From an uncultured Selenomonadaceae bacterium (lineage in GTDB: Bacteria > Bacillota > Negativicutes > Selenomonadales > Selenomonadaceae), in contig CAJOMO010000004.1 of the NCBI GenBank assembly GCA_905235685.1, positions 1 to 53,186 of the forward strand: 53,186 bases of DNA. The letters run 5' to 3'. Shown in pieces: positions 16,150-24,780 of this stretch (position 1 is the stretch's first letter; every line of letters starts with the position of its first letter). The translations under genes were made by a program, and so were the position numbers. The notes beneath the pieces were generated by a model that saw only the letters and a program-made list of their open reading frames with translations, searched no databases and was not told the origin of the DNA.

Positions 16150-17127
16150 ATGGCAATTTTGGTATGTGGCGGCGCGGGCTATATCGGCGCGCATACGGTT
16201 TTTGAATTGATTGGGCGCGGCGAGGAAGTTGTGATTGTTGATAATTTGCAGACGGGACATCGCGGCGCTTTGAATCCTGCGGCGAAATTTTATGAGGGCG
16301 ATATTCGCAACGCCGATATTCTCGAAAAAATTTTTCGCGAAAACAAGATTGAAGCGGTGATACATTTTGCGGCAAATTCGCTTGTCGGTGAGAGCGTGCA
16401 AAATCCGCTGAAATATTTCAACAACAACGTCGGCGGTATGCAGATTTTGTTGGAGGCAATGACGAAATTTGACGTTGATAAAATCGTGTTCAGTTCGACG
16501 GCGGCGGTTTATGGCGAGCCGGAAAAAATTCCGATTGAAGAAACTGATAAAACTTTGCCGACAAATCCCTACGGCGAATCTAAGCTGATTATGGAGCGGA
16601 TGATTCGCTGGGTAAAAAATCTGCGCTTCGTGAGCCTGCGATATTTTAATGCGGCGGGCGCGATTTTAAGCGGCGAAATTGGCGAAGATCACAGCCCCGA
16701 AACTCATTTGATACCGCTGATTTTACAAGTTCCATTGGGCAAACGCGATCACATTACGATTTTTGGCGCGGATTATCCCACGCACGACGGAACTTGCCTG
16801 CGCGATTATATTCACGTTTTGGATTTGGCGGACGCTCATATTTTGGCGCTGAATTATCTTCGCGGCGGCGGCGATTCTGACATTTTCAATTTGGGTAACG
16901 GGCGCGGTTTTTCCGTCAAGGAAATTATTTCGGCGGCGGAAAAAGTTACCGGTCAAAAAATCAAGACTGAAATTGGCGCTCGGCGCGCAGGTGACCCCGC
17001 GAAATTAATTGCCTCAAGCGATAAGGCGAAAAATATTTTGCACTGGACGCCGCGCTTTTCTGACGTGGAAAAAATTATCGCCACTGCCTGGAATTGGCAC
17101 AAAAATAATCCGGACGGCTACAAATGA
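16150..17127 (+). CDS. galE: UDP-glucose 4-epimerase
   Basis: A 325-residue short-chain dehydrogenase/reductase of the extended type. It has the NAD-binding GGAGYIGAHT, VDNLQTGH, HFAANSLVGES, the catalytic Ser region SSTAAVYGEP and YGESK, and the C-terminal RRAGDPAKLIASSDKAK. It interconverts UDP-glucose and UDP-galactose and would supply sugars for the glycosyltransferases at 20286, 34864 and 36744. It follows the kinase after 11 nt with AGGGGGAAAA, and its stop overlaps the next start. Confidence 0.95.
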   Translation: MAILVCGGAGYIGAHTVFELIGRGEEVVIVDNLQTGHRGALNPAAKFYEGDIRNADILEKIFRENKIEAVIHFAANSLVGESVQNPLKYFNNNVGGMQILLEAMTKFDVDKIVFSSTAAVYGEPEKIPIEETDKTLPTNPYGESKLIMERMIRWVKNLRFVSLRYFNAAGAILSGEIGEDHSPETHLIPLILQVPLGKRDHITIFGADYPTHDGTCLRDYIHVLDLADAHILALNYLRGGGDSDIFNLGNGRGFSVKEIISAAEKVTGQKIKTEIGARRAGDPAKLIASSDKAKNILHWTPRFSDVEKIIATAWNWHKNNPDGYK

Positions 17128-17579
17128 GCGGCGAATATTTAACGCTGCTGGCGGTTTTAATTTTGAGCGTCGTTGGTCACAATATGACGGTGGTTTACGC
17201 GGCGCTGATAGTTTTGGCGGTAAAATTTTTCTTACCGGCGGAAATGCTGAATTATTTGGGCAGCCACGGTTTGAATTTCGGAATAATAATTTTGACGGCA
17301 GCAGTTTTAGTTCCAATCGCCAACGGCACAGTCACAATTTCGACAATGATAAATTCGTTCAAATCAGTGATAGGAATTGTGGCGGTAACTGCGGGACTTT
17401 TGGCGGCAATGGCAGGCGGCGTGGGCGTTCCCTTAATGCAGTCGAACCCGAATGTAATTCCGGCGCTGATTGTCGGGACGATGGCGGGCGTATTTTTTTT
17501 CAAGGGAATTGCCGTCGGTCCATTAATCGCGGCGGGGTTTACGTATTTTGTTATGGCGATTCTCGAATATTTCAAGTAG
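17124..17579 (+). CDS. DUF441 family membrane protein (YeaL-like)
   Basis: 151 residues with four hydrophobic segments. LAVLILSVVGHNMTVVYAA, GIIILTAAVLVPIANGTV and the Gly-rich AMAGGVGVPLMQSNPNVIPALIVGT match the DUF441/UPF0756 family of inner-membrane proteins found in Firmicutes and enterobacteria. Function is unknown. Translationally coupled to galE by an ATGA overlap. Confidence 0.9.
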   Translation: MSGEYLTLLAVLILSVVGHNMTVVYAALIVLAVKFFLPAEMLNYLGSHGLNFGIIILTAAVLVPIANGTVTISTMINSFKSVIGIVAVTAGLLAAMAGGVGVPLMQSNPNVIPALIVGTMAGVFFFKGIAVGPLIAAGFTYFVMAILEYFK

Positions 17580-17584
17580 CCGCG

Positions 17585-17614
17585 TTGTCAAAACAAATCG
17601 AAAAGTGATACAAT
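17585..17614 (+). promoter_or_regulatory. Predicted promoter for the NYN-thyX-rpe operon
   Basis: TTGTCA at 17585-17590 and TACAAT at 17609-17614 are spaced 18 nt, 25 nt before the TTG start of the NYN gene. It lies directly after the DUF441 stop and would begin a new transcription unit. Confidence 0.6.
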
Positions 17615-17639
17615 GCAATAAAAACGGTTGGGAGATTAA

Positions 17640-18938
17640 TTGAGCGCACAAATTTTTATCGACGCAGAAAATGTTAAGCCGGAAATTGGACTTCAAGCGG
17701 TCAAAAAATTCAGCGGCGAATATTCCATAAACAGCGTTAACATTATCGGCAAAGAGGACGCCATTTCTAACAAGTACAGGGAAGTTGGCGAACTTTACAA
17801 TTTCCAGAATTGTTATTACGGGAAAAATTCCGCCGATACCTGGCTCTGTACGGAAATTGCCAAAACGATTTTTGCCGAGCCGGAAGTCGAAGTCATAATT
17901 TTGGTTTCGAGCGACAGGGATTTTTTACCGGCGATTAAACTTGCCACTGACAAGCAGAAAAAAGTTATCCTGGTTTCGGACGGCAACGGTCACAAAAATT
18001 TAAAGGCTTTGCTGTACGATTTGCGGATTAATCCCGATTTGGTTGAACTGGTCGATTTTCGCAGTAATTTATCTGCGCCCGTTAATCACTCTGCTAAAAA
18101 GAAAGGTATCGAGGAACCTATGGAAAATCCGCCGCCCGCCGCTCACGTGAATAAAATTCAAAAAATCTGCGCGAACTTGCCGCTGAATACCAAAAATTTT
18201 TTCGTAAACCGCGCGGCTCAAGTCAAATTTATTTTCGTCAAGCAGGCTGATAAACTTTTCGAAATTCCGTTTATCGACGGTATCAACGCCACGACTTTTG
18301 CAAATGTCCTGCGCGATTTTAAAATTATTGACAAAAAGGATTCGCCCGATAAAGTCATTGCCGACAGTTTCTTGAAAGAGGTTGACGAGCAAATTTTTCT
18401 GCGCGACGAAGAAGAAATTTTTCAAACGGATTCGTCCGACGCGGTGATCGATTATTTTGTCGAACGCGCCGCCGATACAAGGACGATTTTTATTAAACAC
18501 GGAAATGATTTGCGCGAAATTCCCTTCGTCAACGGTATGCCGTTTGAGATTTTTTCAAAGCTGCTGGTTAGTTACGGAATTTCCGGCAACAATATCGATT
18601 CGCGAAAAATTATTACCGACAGCTTTTTAGATTTTCGCGCAGACAAAGTTTATTTCCGCGACGAGGAAGATTTTTCCGGCAGCGATATCGATTTGGACAA
18701 AATTTCCGAACAGGCACGCGAATTTATTAAGGCGAATGAAACCCGCCTTGAATTTATTTTAGTCACGCACGGAAACACCAGTTACGAAATGCCGTTCGTT
18801 GACGGTATCGCGGTAAATATTTTGTCTACGATATTGCGCGATTTGAAAATCCTCGGCAAGAACGCGAAAGTCCAAAAATTTTTGACGAATAACAATTTCA
18901 CCGTCAAAGACAACCTTGTTTACAAAAATAAAAAGTGA
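17640..18938 (+). CDS. NYN-domain (PIN-like) ribonuclease with three tandem C-terminal repeats
   Basis: 432 residues. The N-terminal 140 residues are a LabA-type NYN domain: FIDAENV, NSADTWLCTEI and VSSDRDFLPAIKLA supply the acidic metal-binding residues of a predicted RNA nuclease. A Pro-rich linker (about 150-170) is followed by three copies of a domain of about 75 residues at about 185-260, 268-345 and 358-430. Each has the core pattern F-I-x-V/K-x-G-x(3)-EIPFVDG, then LRDFKI and DSFL...VYFRDEE. I do not recognise the repeat; NYN proteins often carry OST-HTH/LOTUS-type RNA-binding domains there, and these could be a remote version. TTG start with GGGAGA. First gene of an operon with thyX. 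Confidence 0.85.
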   Translation: MSAQIFIDAENVKPEIGLQAVKKFSGEYSINSVNIIGKEDAISNKYREVGELYNFQNCYYGKNSADTWLCTEIAKTIFAEPEVEVIILVSSDRDFLPAIKLATDKQKKVILVSDGNGHKNLKALLYDLRINPDLVELVDFRSNLSAPVNHSAKKKGIEEPMENPPPAAHVNKIQKICANLPLNTKNFFVNRAAQVKFIFVKQADKLFEIPFIDGINATTFANVLRDFKIIDKKDSPDKVIADSFLKEVDEQIFLRDEEEIFQTDSSDAVIDYFVERAADTRTIFIKHGNDLREIPFVNGMPFEIFSKLLVSYGISGNNIDSRKIITDSFLDFRADKVYFRDEEDFSGSDIDLDKISEQAREFIKANETRLEFILVTHGNTSYEMPFVDGIAVNILSTILRDLKILGKNAKVQKFLTNNNFTVKDNLVYKNKK

Positions 18939-18950
18939 GGCGAAACCGAT

Positions 18951-19574
18951 TTGAAAATTATTGAGCCTTCAGTCGAACTCGCGCAGGATTTAGACGCGGC
19001 TGAAATTATGCGGCACATTGAGCGCGCCGGTCGTGTCTGCTACAAATCCGAATCGAATATTTCAGATACCAGCGCCGAAAAATTTATCGCGAATATCATT
19101 AAGAGCGGGCACGAATCGGTGATTGAACACGTCAGCATTACTTTTAAAATTATTTGCGACCGCGGTGTCAGTCACGAAATTGTCCGGCATAGATTAGCAA
19201 GTTATTCGCAGGAAAGTTCTCGCTATTGCGATTACAGCGGCGATAAATTCGGCGGCGAATTGACTTTCATTAAGCCGTGTTTTTGGAATGACGACGACGA
19301 AAATTTTTTGCTGTGGCGTGAAACTATGCAGCGGCTTGAAGAAACATATCTTTCAATGCGTAAAAACGGCGCAAAGCCCGAAGAAGCGCGTTCGATTTTG
19401 CCAAATTCGCTGAAGACGGAAATTTTTATGACGGCAAATCTGCGCGAGTGGCGGCATTTTTTGAAACTTAGGACGTCGAAGCGCGCTCACCCGCAAATGC
19501 GCCAAATTGCAATTCAAATTTACCAAATCTTAAATTCAAAACTGCCGATAATCTTTTCAGATATTGTAATATAA
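18951..19574 (+). CDS. thyX: Flavin-dependent thymidylate synthase
   Basis: A 207-residue FAD enzyme making dTMP from dUMP with methylene-tetrahydrofolate. The signature RHRLASYSQESSRY (RHRx7S) and the downstream ESSRYCDYS are clear, and the C-terminal NLREWRHFLKLR is present. TTG start 12 nt after the NYN gene, with GAGGCG. ThyX is the alternative to ThyA and is common in anaerobes. Confidence 0.96.
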   Translation: MKIIEPSVELAQDLDAAEIMRHIERAGRVCYKSESNISDTSAEKFIANIIKSGHESVIEHVSITFKIICDRGVSHEIVRHRLASYSQESSRYCDYSGDKFGGELTFIKPCFWNDDDENFLLWRETMQRLEETYLSMRKNGAKPEEARSILPNSLKTEIFMTANLREWRHFLKLRTSKRAHPQMRQIAIQIYQILNSKLPIIFSDIVI

Positions 19575-19604
19575 TTTTCGATAATAATTTTAGGGGGAAT
19601 TTTT

Positions 19605-20282
19605 ATGGCTACGATAATTGCGCCTTCGATACTTTCAGCGGACTTTTCGCATTTGGCGGACGAAATCCAAAAAGTTGCCGCGGCGGGCGCTGAGTACATT
19701 CACATCGACGTTATGGACGGGACTTTTGTACCGGAAATTACGATTGGCGCGCCGGTCGTTAAGAGCCTGCGCAAAGTTTCTGACATTGTTTTTGACGTGC
19801 ATTTAATGGTTGAACATCCAGAGACGCAGATTAAATCTTTCGCCGACGCGGGCGCTGACATTATCACTTTCCACGTCGAAACTACGCGCCACCCGCACAG
19901 AGTTATTCAGCAAATCCACGCGCTGAATTGTAAAGCCGGCGTTGCGCTCAATCCTGGTACTTCGCTTTCAGCTGTCGAAGAATTGATTGAAGACGCAGAT
20001 ATGGCGCTGGTTATGACGGTTAATCCTGGTTACGCCGGACAAAGTTTCATTGAGTCAATGCTCGGCAAAATCCACATGCTTTATCATATGGTTCAGGAAA
20101 TGGAAACCGAATGCGATATTCAAGTTGACGGCGGCATTAACGCGGAAATTTCGGTTTTGGCACGCGAGGCGGGCGCAAATATTTTAGTTGCGGGCAGTGC
20201 AATTTTCGGCGCGGCTGACGTTGCTAAGGCGATTAAAGACATTCGCGGCAAGGAAATTCACCATCACCACCACGAGGATTAA
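19605..20282 (+). CDS. rpe: Ribulose-phosphate 3-epimerase
   Basis: A 225-residue TIM-barrel enzyme of the pentose phosphate pathway. It has APSILSADFSHL, the metal-binding HIDVMDGTFVP and FDVHLMVEHPE, MTVNPGYAGQSF and the phosphate-binding VDGGIN and VAGSAIFG. The strong AGGGGG ribosome binding site suggests high expression. The last residues are EIHHHHHED: five consecutive His not found in the core fold, perhaps a metal-binding tail. Confidence 0.96.
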   Translation: MATIIAPSILSADFSHLADEIQKVAAAGAEYIHIDVMDGTFVPEITIGAPVVKSLRKVSDIVFDVHLMVEHPETQIKSFADAGADIITFHVETTRHPHRVIQQIHALNCKAGVALNPGTSLSAVEELIEDADMALVMTVNPGYAGQSFIESMLGKIHMLYHMVQEMETECDIQVDGGINAEISVLAREAGANILVAGSAIFGAADVAKAIKDIRGKEIHHHHHED

Positions 20283-20285
20283 ACT

Positions 20286-21619
20286 ATGAAAAATCTCATA
20301 ATGAGCGTCGCCAAAGGTTACGGCTGGTATGACCTTGAGCCGTTCATAATTTCCTATAAAAAAAAATTGTCCGGACGCCGATTTGGTTTTGTTTGTTGAC
20401 GATTTATCAGAATTTACTTTGCAGTGCTTAAATTCGGCGGGGGGGCATTAATTTAATTCAAATACCAGATAAATTCAAAGACAAACTCGTGATAAATATT
20501 CGCTGGGAAATGTACACAAATTTTCTGGACGTTCATTCTGAATACGATAAAATTTTTGTTACGGATATTCGCGACGTGATTTTTCAGGGCAATGTATTTG
20601 AAAATTATATCGGGTATCAAAATTTTCTGGTTTATGGCTCGACCAAATATAAATATCAAACTAGCGGGTACGATTCGCAATGGTTCAGAAATATTTTCAG
20701 CGAGGACGATTATCAGCAAATCAAAGACAAATTAGTTATTTGTTGCGGAATGGTTCTCGGTTCGCGCGTGGAAATGATAAATTTTTTTAAGAAAATGACC
20801 GAGTTGCTCAAAAACAGCGATACTTGGGGCGACGAACAGGCGGCGATGAATTATCTGATTTACAATAAGCAGCTGCCGATTGAAAATTTAATTGAGAGCA
20901 ATGTTGAAACCGGCGCGTTTATAAATCTGGGCGTGATTGGAACACCGCACGTGGGCTTTGTCAAAGGCGATAAAATTCTGCGCGAAGATGGCGGTATGCC
21001 GGCGGTTGTTCACCAATGGACGGGCTACGATTACGGAATAAATTTTGTCAATGAATTTTACCGTGCGAAAGAATTTCAGCCGGACGAAAAATTCACCGAT
21101 ACCAGATGCGCCCTTGAGCAAGTTTTTTGTCTGATTCAAATTAAAAATTGGAGAGCGGCGACGAAATTTTTTATAGGCAGTGTGCTCTATGCTGAAGATT
21201 TGAAAACTTATGATAAGAAACTCATTGAGCTCTTGAAATTAATTTTGGGCGGCGAAAATTTTTTCCTGGATTCGGAAATTTTGAGCGTGGCTGTACAAAA
21301 GGCTATAACGCGCGCTTTTCCGACCATGGGCGATGCTGAAATCGATAAGGTGTACAATTTGTTTCTACAGGCTGAAGGGAATCACAGCGCTGTGCATTTG
21401 TCGTTCCGGCGATTCCTGAAAAATGTTTTGTTTAGTCTGGCGAAATATTGTAGCGAAAACGACCTGCGCGATATCGCTTTGAACTGCATTGATCGAATTT
21501 CTAATATTGATTTGCCGATTGGCGCTGATATTTATCTTTTGCAGGCTGAAATTTATCGAGCCGCCGGTAAAAAAGATGAGGCATTGGCGGCTTATAAAAA
21601 AGCCATTGACGCCACTTGA
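20286..21619 (+). pseudogene. Glycosyltransferase-like gene split by two homopolymer frameshifts
   Basis: ATG at 20286 follows rpe with GAGG. Frame 1 begins MKNLIMSVAKGYGWYDLEPF and stops at 20397-20399. Removing one A from the A9 run at 20358-20366 continues into CPDADLVLFVDDLSEFTL, which stops at 20449-20451. Removing one G from the G7 run at 20439-20445 joins it to the long open frame ending at 21619. The rebuilt protein is about 444 residues: a nucleotide-sugar-transferase-like region with DADLVLFVDD and FVTDIRDVIFQG, then a TPR-like end (YLLQAEIYRAAGKKDEAL). A shortened product could start at GTG 20489. It may be phase-variable, decayed or misread; family assignment is moderate. Confidence 0.75.
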
Positions 21620-21631
21620 AGGAGTGATTTA

Positions 21632-22396
21632 ATGATTTTTGATTGTCACAGCCACACAAAATTTTCCGCCGATTCCAAAATGCTCGCGCAGGACGCCATT
21701 GTCCGCGCAGAGGCTTTGAATATCGGAATTATTTTTACTGAGCATTACGATTACAATTTACCTGGCGACGTGGATTTTACTTTCGACGCAGCGGCTTACA
21801 TGGCTGAATATAAAAATCTCCGCAGCGACAAAGTTAAACTCGGCGTTGAAATTGGTTTGTGGAAATCTGCGCGAGAGCTGAATGAAAATTTTATCGCGCA
21901 GGCGAATTTCGATTTGGTTATCGGCTCAATTCACGTTGTCGACGATACCGACCTTTACAACACCGCTTTTTACGCCGATAAAGACAAAATGACGGCTTAC
22001 CGGAAATATTTTGCCGCGATGGTTGAAGAAATTTCCACCGCCGATTTTGACGTGCTCGGGCATATCGATTATATTTGCCGCGCCGCCACTTATGAAAACC
22101 CCGAAATTGACTACGCAACTTTCAAACCCGAAATTGACGCCGTGCTGAAAATTCTCGTTGAACGCGGGAAAATTCTTGAGCTGAACACCCGCCGCCTTGA
22201 TACGATTCGCGGCTTGAAGGAGCTCGTTCCGGTTTATTCGCAGTACAAAAATTTCGGCGGAAAATTTATCACAATCGGCTCGGACGCTCACCGAACAGAG
22301 GCTATCGGCGCGTATTTCGATAAGGCGCTGGATTTCGCCAAAGAAATTGGATTGGTGCCGGTACATTTTAATCAGCGGAAAATTGAGTTCGATTGA
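21632..22396 (+). CDS. PHP-domain phosphatase, HisJ-type histidinol-phosphatase family
   Basis: 254 residues. FDCHSHTKFSADSKM supplies the first metal-binding His pair of the PHP fold; FTEHYDYN, GVEIGLWK, GSIHVVDD, GHIDYICR and IGSDAHRTE supply the rest. HisJ-type members dephosphorylate histidinol phosphate in histidine synthesis. No other his gene is near, so another sugar-phosphate or nucleotide substrate is possible. GGAGTGA ribosome binding site. It follows the broken glycosyltransferase after 12 nt. Confidence 0.88.
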   Translation: MIFDCHSHTKFSADSKMLAQDAIVRAEALNIGIIFTEHYDYNLPGDVDFTFDAAAYMAEYKNLRSDKVKLGVEIGLWKSARELNENFIAQANFDLVIGSIHVVDDTDLYNTAFYADKDKMTAYRKYFAAMVEEISTADFDVLGHIDYICRAATYENPEIDYATFKPEIDAVLKILVERGKILELNTRRLDTIRGLKELVPVYSQYKNFGGKFITIGSDAHRTEAIGAYFDKALDFAKEIGLVPVHFNQRKIEFD

Positions 22397-22448
22397 TACT
22401 ATTCTCTTTCGCGTTAATGTGATAAAATTCAGCTGAGGAGGTGTCCCC

Positions 22449-23417
22449 GTGGATTATTTACTGGTAATTTTGTCGACGGTCGCGGTAATATTCGGCGGCA
22501 AGGCGTTTTGGGATTGGAAAAAAAATCGGACGCCGCAACTGGATTTAGAGGAACTCGAAGAGGATAGGGCTGAATATTTGCAGGAAAACTTCGATAAGGC
22601 GATGGCTGATTTTAAATATTTGGAAGAGGCGCGCCACGAAATTACAGACCGCGAATTGGCGGCGCAACTTGCCCGTATGCAACGCATTGCCAAAAAGTTG
22701 CTGGCTAACCTTGAAAAAAATCCCGACCGAATCCCGCTGGCTTATAAATTTATCGATTATTATCAAGATCGCGCAGTTAAAATCGTCAAGCAGTATCAAG
22801 ATTTGGAGGAAACCGAACTTTCGACTGATCGCGTCCGCGATTTGAAGGCGCGAATGAAATTGACACTCGCCGCCCTTGACGACGCCTATGAAGACCAATT
22901 TGAACACGTGCTTAACGACCAAATGATTTCCGCCGAGGCTGAATTGAAAGTTATGGAACAGCAGCTTGACGCGGAAGGTATTAAGCGAAAAACTGTCGAC
23001 ATCGGGCAGATTGACGAATTTGGAAACGTGCGAATTGATACGGATTTGTTGAATCAACCGCTGGGCGGAATTGAGCGCCGAAATTTGCCCATTCAGCCGC
23101 GCCGCCGCCGCATTTACGATGACGACGACGACGATTTGATTGAGTTTCCGGAAAATGAGCGTCCGGAGATTATTCAGAAAAAGTTAGTTCAATCGGCGCT
23201 GGCGTTATTTTTGGGCTCAATCGGCGCGCACAAATTTTATCAAGGTAAAACTTTTCAAGGCATTTTGTACCTTTTGTTTTGCTGGACATTTGTTCCTGGT
23301 TTTATCAGTTTCATTGAAGGCGTGCGGTATTTATTTATGCCGGTTGAAGATTTTTACGAACAGTACATCAAAAAGCCTAAGGACAAAAACAAAAACGGAC
23401 GCAACAAACGCCGGTAA
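22449..23417 (+). CDS. XpaC-like coiled-coil protein fused to a TM2 domain
   Basis: 322 residues, GTG start after GAGGAGGTG. One N-terminal membrane helix (about 2-18) is followed by a long charged helical region (about 30-190). LLANLEKNPDRIPLAYKFIDYY and IVKQYQDLEE there follow the pattern of the XpaC family, the partner of TelA-type toxic-anion-resistance proteins. A linker with five consecutive Asp (about 221-230) leads to a TM2 domain: ALFLGSIGAHKFYQGKTF, two hydrophobic segments and a Lys/Arg-rich tail. The fusion of these two parts is unusual. Cellular role is unknown; envelope stress is a guess. A terminator follows. Confidence 0.75.
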   Translation: MDYLLVILSTVAVIFGGKAFWDWKKNRTPQLDLEELEEDRAEYLQENFDKAMADFKYLEEARHEITDRELAAQLARMQRIAKKLLANLEKNPDRIPLAYKFIDYYQDRAVKIVKQYQDLEETELSTDRVRDLKARMKLTLAALDDAYEDQFEHVLNDQMISAEAELKVMEQQLDAEGIKRKTVDIGQIDEFGNVRIDTDLLNQPLGGIERRNLPIQPRRRRIYDDDDDDLIEFPENERPEIIQKKLVQSALALFLGSIGAHKFYQGKTFQGILYLLFCWTFVPGFISFIEGVRYLFMPVEDFYEQYIKKPKDKNKNGRNKRR

Positions 23418-23433
23418 TTCAAGCACGAAAAAA

Positions 23434-23462
23434 GCCCCGATAAATTTCGGGGCGATTTTTTT
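23434..23462 (+). terminator. Rho-independent terminator after the XpaC-TM2 gene
   Basis: Stem GCCCCGA (23434-23440) with TCGGGGC (23447-23453), loop of 6, followed by GATTTTTTTATT. It also has an A run on the left side and so could end transcription of the minus-strand tRNA-Thr gene. Confidence 0.92.
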
Positions 23463-23468
23463 ATTCAG

Positions 23469-23541
23469 AGCTGGCTAAGGGACTTGAACCTTCGACCTGC
23501 GCATTACGAATGCGCTGCTCTACCAACTGAGCTAAGCCAGC
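23469..23541 (-). tRNA. tRNA-Thr (anticodon CGT)
   Basis: A 73-nt cloverleaf. Acceptor GCTGGCT pairs with AGCCAGC. The D arm is GCTCAGTTGGTAGAGC. The anticodon stem GCGCA/TGCGC holds loop TTCGTAA with anticodon CGT, reading ACG. The T arm loop is TTCAAGT, but its stem GAAGG/CCCTT has an A-C mismatch in the middle and an outer G-U pair. CCA is not encoded. Confidence 0.94.
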
Positions 23542-23665
23542 ATTTTTCACAACGCGGCAATTCTAACACCGAAAATTTATTTTGTCAAGCCCGCACATTT
23601 CAAATTTACATTTACAAATTTCTAATTGGCTGTTAGAATAATTTCAAATTTAAGGTGGTGAGAAT

Positions 23666-24766
23666 TTGGCTACGAGCGGGAAGATAATTTTCATGGCGAT
23701 AGGCGGCGCGCAGGAAGTCGGCGCGAGCTGTTATTATCTGAATCTGGGCGGCGAAAATTTTTTGCTGGATTGTGGCTACGGGCGAAACGAAGGAATTTAT
23801 TTCGCGCCTAAATTTAATGAGCTGCTTTACGCGCCTTTCATTCAAGATTTCCATCAAATTTCTCACGTCTTCATTTCGCACGCGCATATGGATCACATTG
23901 GCGCTTTGCCGGATTTTTTGCAGCTCAATGAACGCGCTAATGTTTACATGACTAATTTCACTTGGCAGATAATGAATCTTCAGCTCGGCGACAGATTGTC
24001 GCGGCGCGCGCAGGACAATATTTCGCGCGTGTCTTTTTTGCAGGAAATTCCGCTTGAAAATATTTCGGCGTCATTTCACCAGGCGGGGCATATTCCAGGC
24101 GCAATGATGGTACTTTTCAAATTCGGCGGCAAAAATATTCTTTACACGGGCGATTATTCAACCTTCGCAACGCCGCTTGTCAACGCCGCCATTTTACCGA
24201 AAGTTAAAATTGACGTGCTGATTCTTTGCGGACTCCACGCGCGCCATTATTTTTATCGGACAAATGACGCCGCTTTTCAAAAAATCCTCCGGCAAATTCG
24301 CTACAGCTTGAGTTGCGGCAGAATCGCCTGCTGTCAAGTAAATCAGATTAGCAAAGGCATCGAACTTTTGAGTTTGCTGAATAAATTTTTGCCGGACGTA
24401 GAAATTTTTTTGAGCGACAAGGTTATGGATATGGTTTATTGCTTTGAAAATCTGAATTTGAAAATTATGCAGGAGCGCGCCCATCCGCTGAAAAAATTTC
24501 CGGCTAAACCGAGTGTGATTATTTCCGCTGAATCGGCGCGTTTTTGGAACTGCGAAATTATTAATTGCGATTTTTCCTTGCACGACGATTTTTCTGCCGT
24601 TGTGAATTTTGTTCGGAAAATTAATCCGGAAATTTGCCTTGTCGTCCACAGCCCGCCGGATAAAATTTTCCATTCCGATATAACAATTGAGCAAATTTTA
24701 ATCAAAGAGCCGGATTCGCGCACGAATTTTATTTTTCCGGAACTTTATCAGCCGCTTGAAATTTGA
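23666..24766 (+). CDS. Metallo-beta-lactamase fold hydrolase, beta-CASP-like
   Basis: 366 residues, TTG start after AAGGTGGTGAG. The metal site is intact: HAHMDHIGALP, then HIPGAMMV and YTGDYS. The following region resembles the beta-CASP cap of RNase J/CPSF-type RNA nucleases (NQISKGIELLSLLNKFLP), but the usual E-S-T-Y-G-x-R-x-H motif appears as CGLHARH, so the acidic residue of motif A is lost. No KH-type C-terminal extension is present. It probably acts on RNA or DNA or is an inactive relative. It precedes a GrpE-like and a long Hsp70 gene; its stop lies just before the next ribosome binding site, so the three are likely cotranscribed. Confidence 0.78.
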   Translation: MATSGKIIFMAIGGAQEVGASCYYLNLGGENFLLDCGYGRNEGIYFAPKFNELLYAPFIQDFHQISHVFISHAHMDHIGALPDFLQLNERANVYMTNFTWQIMNLQLGDRLSRRAQDNISRVSFLQEIPLENISASFHQAGHIPGAMMVLFKFGGKNILYTGDYSTFATPLVNAAILPKVKIDVLILCGLHARHYFYRTNDAAFQKILRQIRYSLSCGRIACCQVNQISKGIELLSLLNKFLPDVEIFLSDKVMDMVYCFENLNLKIMQERAHPLKKFPAKPSVIISAESARFWNCEIINCDFSLHDDFSAVVNFVRKINPEICLVVHSPPDKIFHSDITIEQILIKEPDSRTNFIFPELYQPLEI

Positions 24767-24780
24767 GGAGGGTTACCGCT

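Noticed and set aside
20358..20445. Programmed ribosomal frameshifting in the glycosyltransferase
   Set aside because: Two shifts in one short stretch would be needed, and no stimulatory Shine-Dalgarno or pseudoknot stands out; run-length variation explains both.
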